Positions 34,757 to 44,715 of a stretch of 64,000 nt of DNA are shown piece by piece. The notes beneath the pieces are model-generated. The model made no database searches and was not told the origin of the DNA. It saw only the letters and a list, made by a program, of their open reading frames with translations. The position numbers and the translations under genes were made by a program. Origin of the DNA: Tillus elongatus. Taxonomy: Eukaryota > Arthropoda > Insecta > Coleoptera > Cleridae. The stretch is from NCBI GenBank assembly GCA_964006375.1, contig OZ023264.1, positions 16,812,225-16,876,224 of the forward strand, given 5' to 3'. Position 1 is the first letter of the stretch. The number at the start of each line of letters is the position of its first letter.

Positions 34757-35460
34757 GATGCGTTTATAAGAAAAAATCTGGACGCAGTAAGTGCGTTCTG
34801 GTAGCGAATTTTCGGTAAATTTGCAGATTAGCTCCCTAACGCTTTTCAAAAAACAGTTTTCAGAAACCTGCCTAGGGCCCCCCTCCATCCACAAAACCCA
34901 ATTAAAATTTCTTGTTTACACCCCCCCAAGGAAGTAACGGGACCAGGAGTGAATAGGGGTGCTGGGCGGGGTGGGTATTAAAAAGGAAATATGAGCAGAA
35001 AATGCGAATAAAACGGGCTTTAAAGTTGTCTTTTTCACATCTTGAAGCCATATCCCCCTTAAACCCTGTCTACCCCGCACAGCACCTCTATTCCCCCAAA
35101 AAATTTCTTATGATGCGTTAGTAAGAAAAAATCTGGACGCAGTAAGTGCATTTTGGTAGCGAATTTTCGGTAACATTTTTTTCGGTAGCGGTGTAGGTAG
35201 TAAAAAGGAAATATGGGCAGAAAATTCGAATAAAGCGGACTTTAAAGCTGTCTTTTTCACATCTTGAAGACATATCCCCCTTAAACCCTGCCTACCCCGC
35301 ACACCACCCCTATTCACTCCCAGTCCCATAACTTCCTTGGGGGGTGTGAACAAGAAATTTTTCTTGTGGTTTGTGCATCCAGGTGGGGTCCTAGTAATGT
35401 TTCTGAAAACAATTTGTTGAAAAGCGTTCGGGAGCTAATCTGCAAATTTACCCAATTTTC
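34757..35460. repeat. Composite inverted and tandem repeat
   Basis: 34824-34990 (CAGATTAGCTCCC...AACGCTTTTCA...GGGGTGGGTA) is mirrored by 35290-35446 (TACCCCGCACA...TGAAAAGCGTT...GGGAGCTAATCTG). Between them, a ~95-bp core (TTAAAAAGGAAATATGAGCAG...) and the flanking GATGCG...TAAGAAAAAATCTGGACGCAG...GAATTTTCGGTAA are present twice in direct orientation, about 345 bp apart. The whole could form a long hairpin. No coding potential. Confidence 0.85.
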
Positions 35461-35464
35461 ATTA

Positions 35465-35885
35465 AATCCTTCAAATTTCAATAACTCAATTTGCTATTAA
35501 CGTAAGCTTTATTGGATAGAAAACCAACATTTAAGTTTATTTTCGGAAAATTTTGGTATATTTTCAAACCATAAGTAATTTTGATAAAATATAGTACATT
35601 GTTTCTATCAGATATGCTATACCGGTAATCAGATTGATGCCTGCTCGAATTTGCTGTTAAAAACATTTTTATGGAAATTCACTTCCATAACACATTTGCT
35701 GCATCTAAACTTTGAAAAATGGTTATATATTTTCAAACAATAAATTTATTTCGATGAAATATGGTACATTGTTTCTACTATATAGGCAACCAAGTTTGAT
35801 GCCTGCTTTCATCAAAGAAAGACATTTGCTATTAAAAATATTTTAAAGAAAATTCGCTACCATAACGCATTTGCTGCGTCCAGAG
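35465..35885 (+). repeat. Two consecutive ACE 3' module copies
   Basis: 35465-35704 (CAATAACTCAATTTGCTATTAACG to TTTGCTGCATC) and 35705-35885 (GGTTATATATTTTCAAAC to GCATTTGCTGCGTCCAGAG) are both 3' portions of the module in plus orientation. They form a partial tandem duplication of the element end. Confidence 0.78.
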
Positions 35886-35924
35886 ATTTTTTTAGTAATA
35901 GTTTTAGTAATAGTGGACAATTCT

Positions 35925-35960
35925 TATGAAGATTCACTGCGATAATGCGTTCCGAGTTTT
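35925..35960 (+). repeat. Degraded ACE terminus
   Basis: TTATGAAGATTCACTGCGATAATGCG followed by TTCCGAG is a shortened copy of the family end. Confidence 0.5.
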
Positions 35961-37120
35961 TATTTTTATTTTTGGGGACAATAATTGAAATATTCATAGC
36001 TTTAGTGTACAAATTTGCTTGTAGCTTACATAAAATATGTAATAGGTACGTAATACTCATGTGCTTACGCTAAAATTCTACGTTAAAACAGTGCGATATA
36101 TTTTTAATTAAATTATCAGTTACTCTCTTAAAATTAATCTGTCAGTAAACATAAACACGGATATAACAATGTTATCTAAATTACGTTTAACACATGACAG
36201 TAATCAATCATCTCTTTTACTGAAACTTATCCTCCTATTCAAGCAATTTTAATGATAACACTAGCAAATTCCTGAAGCAAGCGACTTGCCCTTTTTCATG
36301 CGGAACTTCCTAAAGTTCGCGACTAATGAAGCAAAAATAAGCTGACAGTATACTAATTATTTTATGAATAATGATACGAGTTCGACAGATGATTGATAAC
36401 AACCCTGAAAACTTATGATAGGTATACTTACCACCTCAAAATCGCAACCCCAATCGAACCATGGACCGCTAACATCAAGAAAGCCACAAGCTGAAACCAA
36501 AAGCTCCAGGGGATTCACCTGTTGTCTGTGAACTATCGGCAGCGATGCATCATGTTTCAATATGACACGCAGTCACGTCAGATACGCGCGTGTTGCAAGA
36601 AATCCCGGAGGTTGGCGAGCTTGCAATGCAGTATCCCAGATGGAACTGAGCTTATATCTCTGGCGTGAGAGCTTTTACATCTACGAGCGGGATCGTATGG
36701 TTTCGCATATCATCGTATTCTCTCCACAATTTTGAATTATCTGACTCTGACCTATCCTGGCCTTATTCCTCTCCCTTACCTCTTACGTTCTGGTGACTGG
36801 AATTGATGAGGAATACACAATTTGATTATATAACTCACGTATTCTCCTCATTTAGAGTCGGAGGAAGTTGAGGAAGTATGCGACATGAAGTTATGATGGT
36901 CCTTACCGCACCCTCTTGCCAATGCAATTTTGTACGTGGTGATCAAAGTTATGTGACTCACCACTGGCTATTTAATTACTTATCCAAAAAAAGTTAAATT
37001 AACTGCGAAGTAGTAGGTACATGTATCTGTCAAATGCAGCTAACTGATAAAATATGGTAATATTTTTTTAAGTATATTATATAATTTAAGTTCAAAAATG
37101 TTCTACATTTCACTTACTAG
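35961..37120. other. No recognisable feature
   Basis: About 1.1 kb, locally less AT-rich around 36450-36800, without a recognised gene or repeat. Confidence 0.5.
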
Positions 37121-37245
37121 TGAATTTTTTTTAAAGTTAACCAATGAGGAGATCCCGACTGTGAATTTTAAACATTTTCTCCAAATGAGCGCGAACTAGC
37201 CCTTCCAAAACCTATATACAGGGTCAGTTTCAATTTTTATAAGCT

Positions 37246-37248
<3 letters not shown>
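37121..37248 (+). mobile_element. ACE 5' part (host of a nested cluster)
   Basis: AGTGAATTTTTTTTAAAGTTAACC, then GAGGAGATCCCGAC, CAAATGAGCGCGAACTAG and GGGTCAGTTTCAATTTTTAT: a well-kept ACE 5' region. The matching body appears only at 39719, after two further arrays and two inserts. Confidence 0.85.

Positions 37249-37314
<66 letters not shown>
37249..37314. repeat. (AT)n array within ACE
   Basis: 66 bp of AT dinucleotides left of the inverted repeat. Confidence 0.97.
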
Positions 37315-37318
<4 letters not shown>

Positions 37319-37351
37319 AGAAAGGTTTAAGGGCAAAGCCGCAAAGAGACA

Positions 37352-37396
37352 AAGGCAAACACGTGTTTTAGGCTAATTAGCCATCATCAGTACGGT
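37352..37396 (-). ncRNA. Degenerate type I hammerhead ribozyme motif, left arm
   Basis: Minus strand: ACCGTA, CTGATGA, a stem II TGGCTAATTAGCCT with GGCT/AGCC pairing and an AATT loop, then AAAA where GAAA is required, CACGTG, TT, and TGCCTT instead of TGCGGT. Stem II and the palindromic stem III are intact. The core G to A change and the weakened stem I suggest it no longer cleaves. Confidence 0.65.
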
Positions 37397-37536
37397 ATAG
37401 CCAGGTGGAGATAGTAACATTCTGGATAAAGATGGAAAAATATACGGAGTCCCAACAGGCAACCAGTGCACAATTTGTTGGGACTCCGTATATTTTTCCA
37501 TCTTTATCCAGAGTGTTACTATCTTCACCTGGCTAT

Positions 37537-37573
37537 ACCGTACTGATGATAGCCTGAAACACGTGTTTGCGGT
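37537..37573 (+). ncRNA. Type I hammerhead motif with deleted stem II, right arm
   Basis: ACCGTA (37537-37542), CTGATGA (37543-37549), a collapsed stem II (TAGCCT), GAAA (37556-37559), CACGTG (37560-37565), TT, then TGCGGT (37568-37573) pairing with ACCGTA through one G-U wobble. All core nucleotides are present, but most of stem II is deleted. Confidence 0.65.
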
Positions 37574-37646
37574 TGTCTCTTTGCGGCTTTGCCCTTAAAC
37601 CTTTCTCATTGTATAGTACATAAATGCCGTGTTACCAATCCTGTTT

Positions 37647-37650
<4 letters not shown>

Positions 37651-37729
<79 letters not shown>
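37651..37729. repeat. (AT)n array between nested inserts
   Basis: 79 bp of TA dinucleotides. The DD41D transposon terminus follows immediately. Confidence 0.97.
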
Positions 37730-37732
<3 letters not shown>

Positions 37733-39630
37733 TGGCGCATTGAAAACGAAACAGACTGATTTGCGTCCAAATAAATTTTTTTAAAGAAACGCTGAAACAA
37801 GTCAATTTTAATATTGAGGTTGACATGTTTTGACATAAAACTCAACTTTGTAACATCAACCCCTTGAGGGTGGTGATAACAACCCTTATATTTTAAATAG
37901 GGAACATGAGTCGAGTGTTACATCATTTGAAAGCTCTTTCTTTTCTGAATTCATCACACTAATTTTTTTGGAAGTTTTATTAACTCGTTCAAAAATTATT
38001 CACAGTTGGATTTGCAAGAACGTGTTTCATTCATTATGATAAGGAATGCACCATTTAGTCAATTTTTCGTTAAGAAAACTAAAAACCAAAACCAAAGGTT
38101 AAATAATGTTCATTCAGTTAAGTAAGTGTTCAAATTGTTGACCACCAGCTTCCATACAAAAGTACAAATTTTGTTCAAAACGAGCTCTGACATTCTGGAG
38201 CATTAGTTATTAGACGGCATTCTTCAACAATGCGTCGTCGTAATTCTTTCAGAGACTCCGGTTCTGTTGCGTAAATTCCTCTCTTGAAATGGCCCCATAG
38301 AAATAAGTCTAAAGGAATTAAATCCGGTGATCTATAGGGCCACTCAATAGCACCTCCACGCCCAATCCATTTTCCTAGAAACTATCTGTTCAAAACCTCC
38401 CTAACACGTTGTGAAAAATGCGGAGGAGATGCATGTTGTTGAAACACTAATTAATTTTCTTGATAGCGATCATCATTTTCAACAATGCCAATTAGTAGAG
38501 GGTAAACGATATCTTCTAGTAACTCCAAATACGTTTCGCCACTCAAATTGCCATCAAGAAAAATTGGTCCGATTAAACGGTCTCCAAAAATGCCAGTCCA
38601 GACATTCAATTTCTGTGGAGTTTGAGTGTGGACTTGGTGAAAATTTCTTGGATTATTATCTGCCCAATAACGACAATTATGACGATTGACTGTAGAGTTT
38701 AATAAAAACGCACACTCGTCTGAAAAGCAGATATTGAACAGAAAGTTCCCGTTATCAACTATTTGTGCAGTCATAACTTCACAAAACTCCCCGCCGATCA
38801 AAATCATCTTCATTCTGTTGTTGTACAAGATGAATTTTATACGGGTGAAATTTATGATGCTTCAATATTCGCTGAATAGTTCTTCTTTTGATGTTTGAAA
38901 CAGTGGCCAATTTTCTCGTGCTCAAAGTTGGGCCTGCAACACTTTGTCCTAAAACTTCAATCTCAGTAGTCTCATTTCTAACCGGAAATTCACGTTCAGG
39001 ATCTCGTTTTTTGTTGGCTACTGAACCACTTTGTCGAAACTTTGCAACTAACTCCAAAATTTATTTTCTGTTAATATGTCTGTTCGGATGTCGTTCATTA
39101 AACAAATTTGCGGTACGCTTGGCACAGTCATCGTTTTTGAAAAAAGGATTAGTTATTTCAACTCTTTCTTCTACAGAATACACCATTGTGAAATTAATTT
39201 TCGGTAGTACTATCAAGTATCAAACCGATCGATAAACGGAAATAATAAACCGCATTTCTCTCATTCCGATAAAAAATGTTCTGATAGTCAATTTTATGTT
39301 TATAAACCAACAAAAATTGACTATCAGCACATTTCTTATCAGAATGAGTGAAATGCGTTTTTGCATCTTCAACTGTGAATAATTTTTAAACGAGTTGATA
39401 AAACTTCAAAAAAAAATTAGTTTACTGAATTCAGAAAAGAAAGAGCTTTCAAATGATGTAACACTCGACCCATGTTCCCTATTTAAAATATAAGGGTTGT
39501 TATCACCACACTTAAGGGGTTGATGAGACAAAGTTGAATTTTATGTCGAAACATGTCCCCCTCAATATTAAAATTGACGTGTTTCAGCGTTTCTTAAAAA
39601 AAATTCTCTGGACGCAAATCCGTCTGTTTC

Positions 39631-39632
<2 letters not shown>
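37730..39632 (-). mobile_element. DD41D transposon, family A, copy 2, inside an AT array
   Basis: The left end GAGTGGCGCATTGAAAACG abuts TATATA. The right end (GACGCAAATCCGTCTGTTTCG) stops about 20 bp short of the full terminus and runs into TTTATATATA. AT arrays thus flank both sides, as expected if a TA-targeting element jumped into an (AT)n tract. About 90% similar to copy 1 by eye. Confidence 0.9.
38114..39185 (-). pseudogene. DD41D transposase, family A copy 2
   Basis: The minus-strand ATG at 39185 starts [10 protein letters not shown]. The 38779-39057 frame carries VAKFRQSGSVANKKRDPEREF and the helix-turn-helix TLSTRKLATVSNIKRRTIQR. The 38451-38828 frame carries FNICFSDECAFLLN (first Asp), YWADNNPRNFHQVHTQTPQK and FLDGNLSGETYLELLEDI. 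After frame breaks the C-terminus reads QFEHLLN with TGA (complement at 38114-38116). Original length about 355 residues. Several shifts make it inactive, but it is the most readable family A copy. Confidence 0.85.

Positions 39633-39718
<86 letters not shown>
39633..39718. repeat. (AT)n array
   Basis: About 84 bp of TA dinucleotides between the transposon and the ACE body. Confidence 0.97.
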
Positions 39719-39726
<8 letters not shown>

Positions 39727-40030
39727 TACACCGATTTTGATCAAATTTGGTACATACCTTCCCTTTGCAAGTGGCTAGGATAGGTTCGTTAGTCAGAGAA
39801 ATCGACACATTTGTGCTTTCTTTCGGAAAAAAATAAATCTCTGGAAATAACAAAGTAAGGGCAACCAAATTTGGTACTCTAGTTTCTGTCATAAAGAGTA
39901 TCCTACGTACCAACATTCAGATGTCTAAGTTAAATGACAACAAAGTTGTAGGTAAGCCTCTGAGTTAAAAATATTAAAACGTTGAAATTAATAATTATGG
40001 TAAGCGTACTAATGTAAATGAAAAAAGTCT
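39719..40030 (+). mobile_element. ACE body, continuation of the nested copy
   Basis: GTATTACACCGATTTTGATCAAATTTGG, CAAGTGGCTAGGATAGG and CTTTCGGAAAAAAATAAATC are the ACE body, slightly shortened at the start. It leads to a 3' module at 40031. Confidence 0.8.
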
Positions 40031-40349
40031 GGACGCAGCAAGTGCATTATGGTAGTAAATTTTCATAAAAACGTTATAAATTACAAATATGTGTTTTTTT
40101 AAAGATAGCAGGCATCAAATTTCGTCACCAGTATAACCTATATAGTAGAAACAACGTACCATATATCATCAAAGTAATTTTATTGTTTGAAAATGTACAC
40201 CAATTTTTCAAAAATAAACCTAAAATGTTCCCGAAAAAACTAGTTTTCCGGTCAACGAACCTTATACGTTAATAGCAAATTGAACTATTCTAATTTGAAG
40301 CATTTAATAAAAATTCGCTACCATAACGCATGCTGCGTCCCGAATTTCT
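40031..40349 (-). mobile_element. ACE 3' module with inverted ends (about 320 bp)
   Basis: It opens GGACGCAGCAAGTGCATTATGG and closes CTACCATAACGCATGCTGCGTCC. Internally CAGGCATCAAATTTCGTCACC and GAAAATGTACACC match the modules at 28981 and, inverted, 47576. Confidence 0.82.
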
Positions 40350-40489
40350 TTTCTGACAAACATGCATTAAAATTTCGTGGTCGCAATTCTATACAATAAA
40401 GGTCAGCTCAGAACTGGCCGGACCGGCGGAATCCGACTATCTAACTAAAACAAATCATTGTTTAATCTATTTGAACTGAGCAGACTTTA

Positions 40490-40535
40490 ATAAAAGTTCG
40501 CCACAATAACTCACTTGCTGCGCCCAGAATTTATT
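40490..40535 (+). repeat. ACE terminus fragment
   Basis: AATAAAAGTTCGCCACAATAACTCACTTGCTGCGCC, followed by TTATTTTCTTACAAACATGC as at 29292. A damaged terminus. Confidence 0.7.
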
Positions 40536-41038
40536 TTCTTACAAACATGCATCACTTTTTTTCGTTCCATTTTCACTTGTTTTAATATCCACAATTTCTC
40601 TTCGATGGTAAAGCGTGTTCTATTAATATCGGATGCGGACATTGTGTAAACAAGACTCTATTCTGAGTCGAAACCTCCCTCACAGAAAAACAAAAAGCTG
40701 CACAAATTTATGGTTGTAAGGAACGTTTATTTCAAATGAAAGAACCCATAAATCTTTTCTCTTGTCCTGTGTACAGTAAAATTTATTACCCATTAGTCAA
40801 TCAAAAAACATGTGCGTCGAATCCTAGTGTGTCTGGGTGGTTACATTTGTTTACGTAGAGAGGCAACGAAATTCCCAGAAAGGCGAGGCTCCATTGTTTA
40901 CTTCCGCATATCTATGTATCACAACAAAAATGTGAAGGGGTCAGAATTACTTTGCTAAAACTGAAATCGCCTAAAAAGCGGTCTTGTTAAGACAGAAACA
41001 TTTTAGTGTTGTCTGTTACATATGTCCATTCAAATCAA
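40536..41038. other. No recognisable feature
   Basis: No gene or repeat family recognised upstream of the LINE-E 5' end. Confidence 0.5.
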
Positions 41039-41465
41039 GCGGCAGGTGGTAGTCGAGTTTTCCATTACGTGATAGTAAAGGATTTTTTTCACGTCCGAGG
41101 AGGTACCACCCCGTACATCAAGTGACCGGTGAAGTCCCAAGGGACCTTTCCGATTCTGTTGTATGACTCGGTTTCTCTTATACACAAAAATGATGATGGC
41201 CCCTCCTTGTACAAAAGATTCCGGAGATAAAATACCCCTCCATTCGGATCCCCGGAAAAGGGGTGTGCAGGGGGCGCCGGCATGAATATTTAACATATCA
41301 TTTTCGAATATATGTGGCCTAAATTCTAACCTGAACTCCGTCCACCACTCCGTCCTCCAGGCTAATAGGCCCCAACTCCTCTTCCTCACCGAAACTCGAA
41401 TCAGTGCCAAAACTGCCACTAATCGCCTTAATTTCCCGGAGTAGGAGCTCCTTACTTCCTTTAGA

Positions 41466-42110
41466 TTGCTTGGAGGCGTGTGCGCATACATCCGTAGCAA
41501 TCTACCCTGCACTAGACTCCCCAATTTAGAAGCTGAAAGAAAAGACTTACTTTGGAAAAAACTCTCTCTCAGGGCTGCAACTAAATGCATCTGTTGCATT
41601 AACCGGTCACCTTCTGACAACAACTTTGTCCAGCTCTTCGACAACCTTTCTGAAAAAAACGACCTTATGATTTCTGAATATCCTTCCTCCGAGGTCACTA
41701 CTCTTAGTGATTTCAATGTCCAAAATAAGGAATGGCTAGGATCTTCAAAAACTGATCCACAAGGGAGAGAAGCGGAGGCCTTTGCAGTCAGCAATTCTTT
41801 AGCCAATATGGTTCAGCAACCTACTTACTTTCCTCGTATCCGAACACGCAGCTCAAATCCCTTGGAGCTCTTTCTTACTACAAAACGTGAATGCTTAAAA
41901 CATCAGTCACCGCCCCCATTGGTTGCTCAGACCACGGCATGGTCACTGCTTCCTGCGCAATGCAACCCGAGATCACACAGTCATCATACGTATCGTTTGG
42001 CACTACAACTCCGCGAACTGGGACCAAATGCGGGACTGCTTTTCCTCACTTCCATGGGCGTCTGTCTGCTTCTCTCATCCCGACCCCTCTGATATCTCAC
42101 AAAACTTCAC
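41466..42110 (+). pseudogene. LINE-E apurinic-like endonuclease domain, copy 2
   Basis: The frame GGVCAYIRSNLPCTRLPNLE ... SEVTTLSDFNVQNKEWLGS (D-x-N motif) ... FAVSNSLANMVQQPTYFPRI matches EN of CR1/Jockey-like LINEs. EN nicks target DNA to prime reverse transcription. The SDHGMV box that normally closes the domain is shifted into another frame at about 41930. The N-terminal 140 residues are frame-broken. Confidence 0.85.
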
Positions 42111-43861
42111 CGAAATTATCCAAGCTGGCATGGAATTATTTATTCCGCGTACACAGAAAACCTCTTCAACCACTCCAAAGCGCTGGTTCTCTAAATCATG
42201 TGACAAGACTAGACTTGAAAAGGTCAAAGCTCACAAAACGCTTCTACACAATCCCAGTCAAGAAAACCGTCAAGTATTTAACGACTTAAGAAACCGCTAT
42301 GTCCGCATTCTTTCTGAGGCAAAAAACTCGTTAAATGACCACATCAAAAACAAAGTCCTCTCAAGCTCTAATGGCAGGAAACCATTCTGTACTCTAGCTA
42401 AACCTATTGGGAATAATTTCTGCAAGGGCATGTTCCCACCCCTTGTTTCAGGGAATAAAATTGTTTCTACCGCTCTGGGCAAGGCTGAAATTTTTAGCAC
42501 CTTGTTCTCCGGCAATTCTACTCTCAACCCGCTTCCAAATGTTCAACCACCAACAGTCCCTAATGTCGCGCATAAAATGATTGATATAATTTTCAAAACT
42601 AAAAGGGTACGAAAGATGCCCTCTTCTCTTAATACCAGGAAAGTCTCTGGCCTTGACGAGATCCCAGCAATAGTTTTGAAAAAATGCGCACCAGAACTTG
42701 CTCCTGTCCTAACTGTCTGTTTCAGACATCTTACAATAGAGGCATATTTCCTGGTAACTGAAAAACTGCTCGAGTACAACCCGTCCCCAAGAAAGGATCC
42801 AAAGCGCTTCCTAGCAACTACAGGCCAAATTCTCTCCCTTCAGTCGTCTCTAAAGTGACGGAAAAGTATATAAACACCGAACTACTAAAATTTATTGAAA
42901 AAACACGGTCTAATCCACGACAAGCAGTATGGATTCCGTCAGCGCAGATCAACTGCCGACCTCTTTTCCTTTGTTCCCCATTCTTGGAACAAGTCTGTGG
43001 AACTACAGGGTGAATCCCAGATTGTCGATCTAGACATATACAAAGTATTTGACCAGGTCTGGCACGCAGCACTGCTTAATAAACTTCCAGCCTATGGCCT
43101 ACCAACAAAACTCTGTACCTGGACAGCAAATTTCCTCTCCAACCAGAGCATTTCTGTTGTCGTGGATGGTCATTCCTCTAAGCTGTATCCAGTTAATGCA
43201 GGAGTCCCTCAAGGTTCAGCTTTAGCCCTTACTTTGTTTCTTCTCCACATTAATGACCTCCTCTCTATCACATCCAACCCAGTCACAGTTACGCAGGCGA
43301 CAGCACCCTCTACGCAAATATACAACATTCTAAGCCTGTTTATTTAGCCCAATTAGATGAGGATCGCAGACTCATGGAGGGTTCTGACTCTGTCGATCTC
43401 CAGAAAATATTAGATTGAGCAAGTAGAAATCTTGTACAATTCAACTCCACTAAATCTGAGTCTTGCTTCCTATCTCATACACGAGCCCTAGACCCATCAC
43501 AATGAACAACCAAGTTATTCAAAGCAATGAGTCATTTTCATTTGTTGGCATTTCTCTGGATCGAAATCTCAATTGGCACGAACATGTCACATCAATTGCA
43601 GAAGCGACTGCTAAGAAATTAGGTTTTCTCTTTCGGGCTCGGAAATACTTTTCACCAGCTAATCTCTATACCTTGTGTACTTCACAAATAAAGCCAAACC
43701 TCGAATACAGCTCCCACATCTGTGGTGCCGCTGCCGCTTCTACACTCGCTATCCTGGGCTCCATTCAGAAGAGAGCTATACGTATCATCGGTGACCCTAC
43801 CCTCACCAAAGGCCGCCATCCCTTGCCCACCGACGTGCCATTGGTGACCTCTCTCTCTTTT
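42111..43861 (+). pseudogene. LINE-E reverse transcriptase, copy 2
   Basis: RT segments in order across frames: NPSQENRQVFNDLRNRYVRI; LFSGNSTLNPLPNVQPP; SGLDEIPAIVLKKCAPELAP; KHGLIHDKQYGFRQRRSTADL; VFDQVWHAALLNKLPAYGLP (motif A region); NAGVPQGSALALTLFLLHINDL (motif B); then TACGCAGGCGAC at 43290-43301, i.e. YAGD in place of YADD. The thumb region (SFVGISLDRNLNWHEHV, LFRARKYFSPANLYTL) follows. Catalytic change plus frameshifts make it dead. Confidence 0.88.
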
Positions 43862-43971
43862 AGTCAATTTTCGTTAAAAAATTCACTAATGCGGAGATCC
43901 AAACTTTTGAAATTTTTTTTGCAAATGAGCGCGAACTAGGAACCCTAGAATCCATATCCGGGGTCAGTTTC

Positions 43972-44056
<85 letters not shown>

Positions 44057-44387
44057 TCACACCGATAACTCAAAAAATAATAGGCCGATTTTGATAAAAT
44101 TTGGCATGTACCTTCCGTTTGTAAATTTCTTGGATAAGTTCGTTAGTCAGGGAAATCGGACGAGGTTTTCTGGAAAAATTTTGAGTTTTCATAGGAAAAA
44201 ATTTTTTATCTCAAAAACTAAAATAGGTATCATAACCAAATTTCGTAGGTAGATTTACGATATAAAAAGTACACTACACGCCAATATTTAGATTTCTATG
44301 TTACGAAGAAAAAAGTTATGATAAAATATTTGGTGCCAGATCATTTCTATGAAAATTCACTACCATAACGCACTTTCTGCGTCCAAG
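43862..44387 (+). mobile_element. ACE copy inserted in LINE-E; defines the element ends
   Basis: The LINE reads CTCTCTCTTTT|...|CTTTTATAGATATCT here, and the uninterrupted homologue at 57700 reads CTCTCTCTTTTATAGATATCT. The insert starts AGTCAATTTTCGTTAAAAAATTCACT and ends CTACCATAACGCACTTTCTGCGTCCAAG. CTTTT flanks both sides (43857-43861 and 44388-44392), either a 5-bp target duplication or T-tract microhomology. Internally: GCGGAGATCC, GAGCGCGAACTAGG, GGGTCAGTTTCAATTTT, AT array, GCATCACACCGATAACTCAAAAAATAATAGG. 526 bp, non-coding. Confidence 0.92.
43977..44053. repeat. (AT)n array within ACE
   Basis: About 77 bp of AT dinucleotides. Confidence 0.97.
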
Positions 44388-44715
44388 CTTTTATAGATAT
44401 CTACACGGGCACTGCTCAGAGGAGCTTTCTTCCATAGTTCCTCTACCTGCTGCCCCCAACAGCTCTACCAGGGGAACAGAGCGAATGTACCCTTTTACTG
44501 TCCAGCTCATCAGACATATAACATCTTGTTACGCCCGCTCTTTTGTCCCGAGGACTTCCAAGTTGTGGAATTCTTTGCCGGCACATGTTTTTCCTTCTCC
44601 TCCGAACCTCCAAAGCTTCAAGTCCAGAATTAACATGTTGACTCTTTCCTCCTTGTCGACACCCACGGTAAGATGATATTTGGGCTGTAAGCCCTCGTGG
44701 TGTGTTGTTGAAATA
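44388..44715 (+). pseudogene. LINE-E copy 2, C-terminus and 3' end after the ACE insertion
   Basis: It resumes with CTTTTATAGATATCTACACGGGC. The 44485-44676 frame gives HPFTVQ-type sequence (MYPFTVQLIRHITSCYARSFVPRTSKLWNSLP...), the conserved LINE-E tail RTSKLWNSLPAHVFPSP..LQSFKSRIN. It ends GTGTGTTGTTGAAATATAAT. Confidence 0.88.

Larger units (their letters stand above)
37315..37650. mobile_element. Inverted pair of ribozyme-bearing retrozyme-like units
   Basis: The left arm (37315-37462) and right arm (37470-37615) are inverted copies around GGCAACCAGTGCACAATT. The right arm continues CATAAATGCCGTGTTACC... as in the 59-kb units. Each arm holds a version of the same hammerhead-like motif. 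The insert lies between two AT arrays. Confidence 0.85.
41039..43861 (+). mobile_element. LINE-E copy 2, main part
   Basis: It begins GGCAGGTGGTAGTCGAGTTTTCC, the same start as copy 4 at 54978, so it is probably full length at the 5' end. It runs through endonuclease and RT to GACCTCTCTCTCTTTT at 43861, where an ACE copy is inserted. The 3' end resumes at 44388. Confidence 0.9.
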
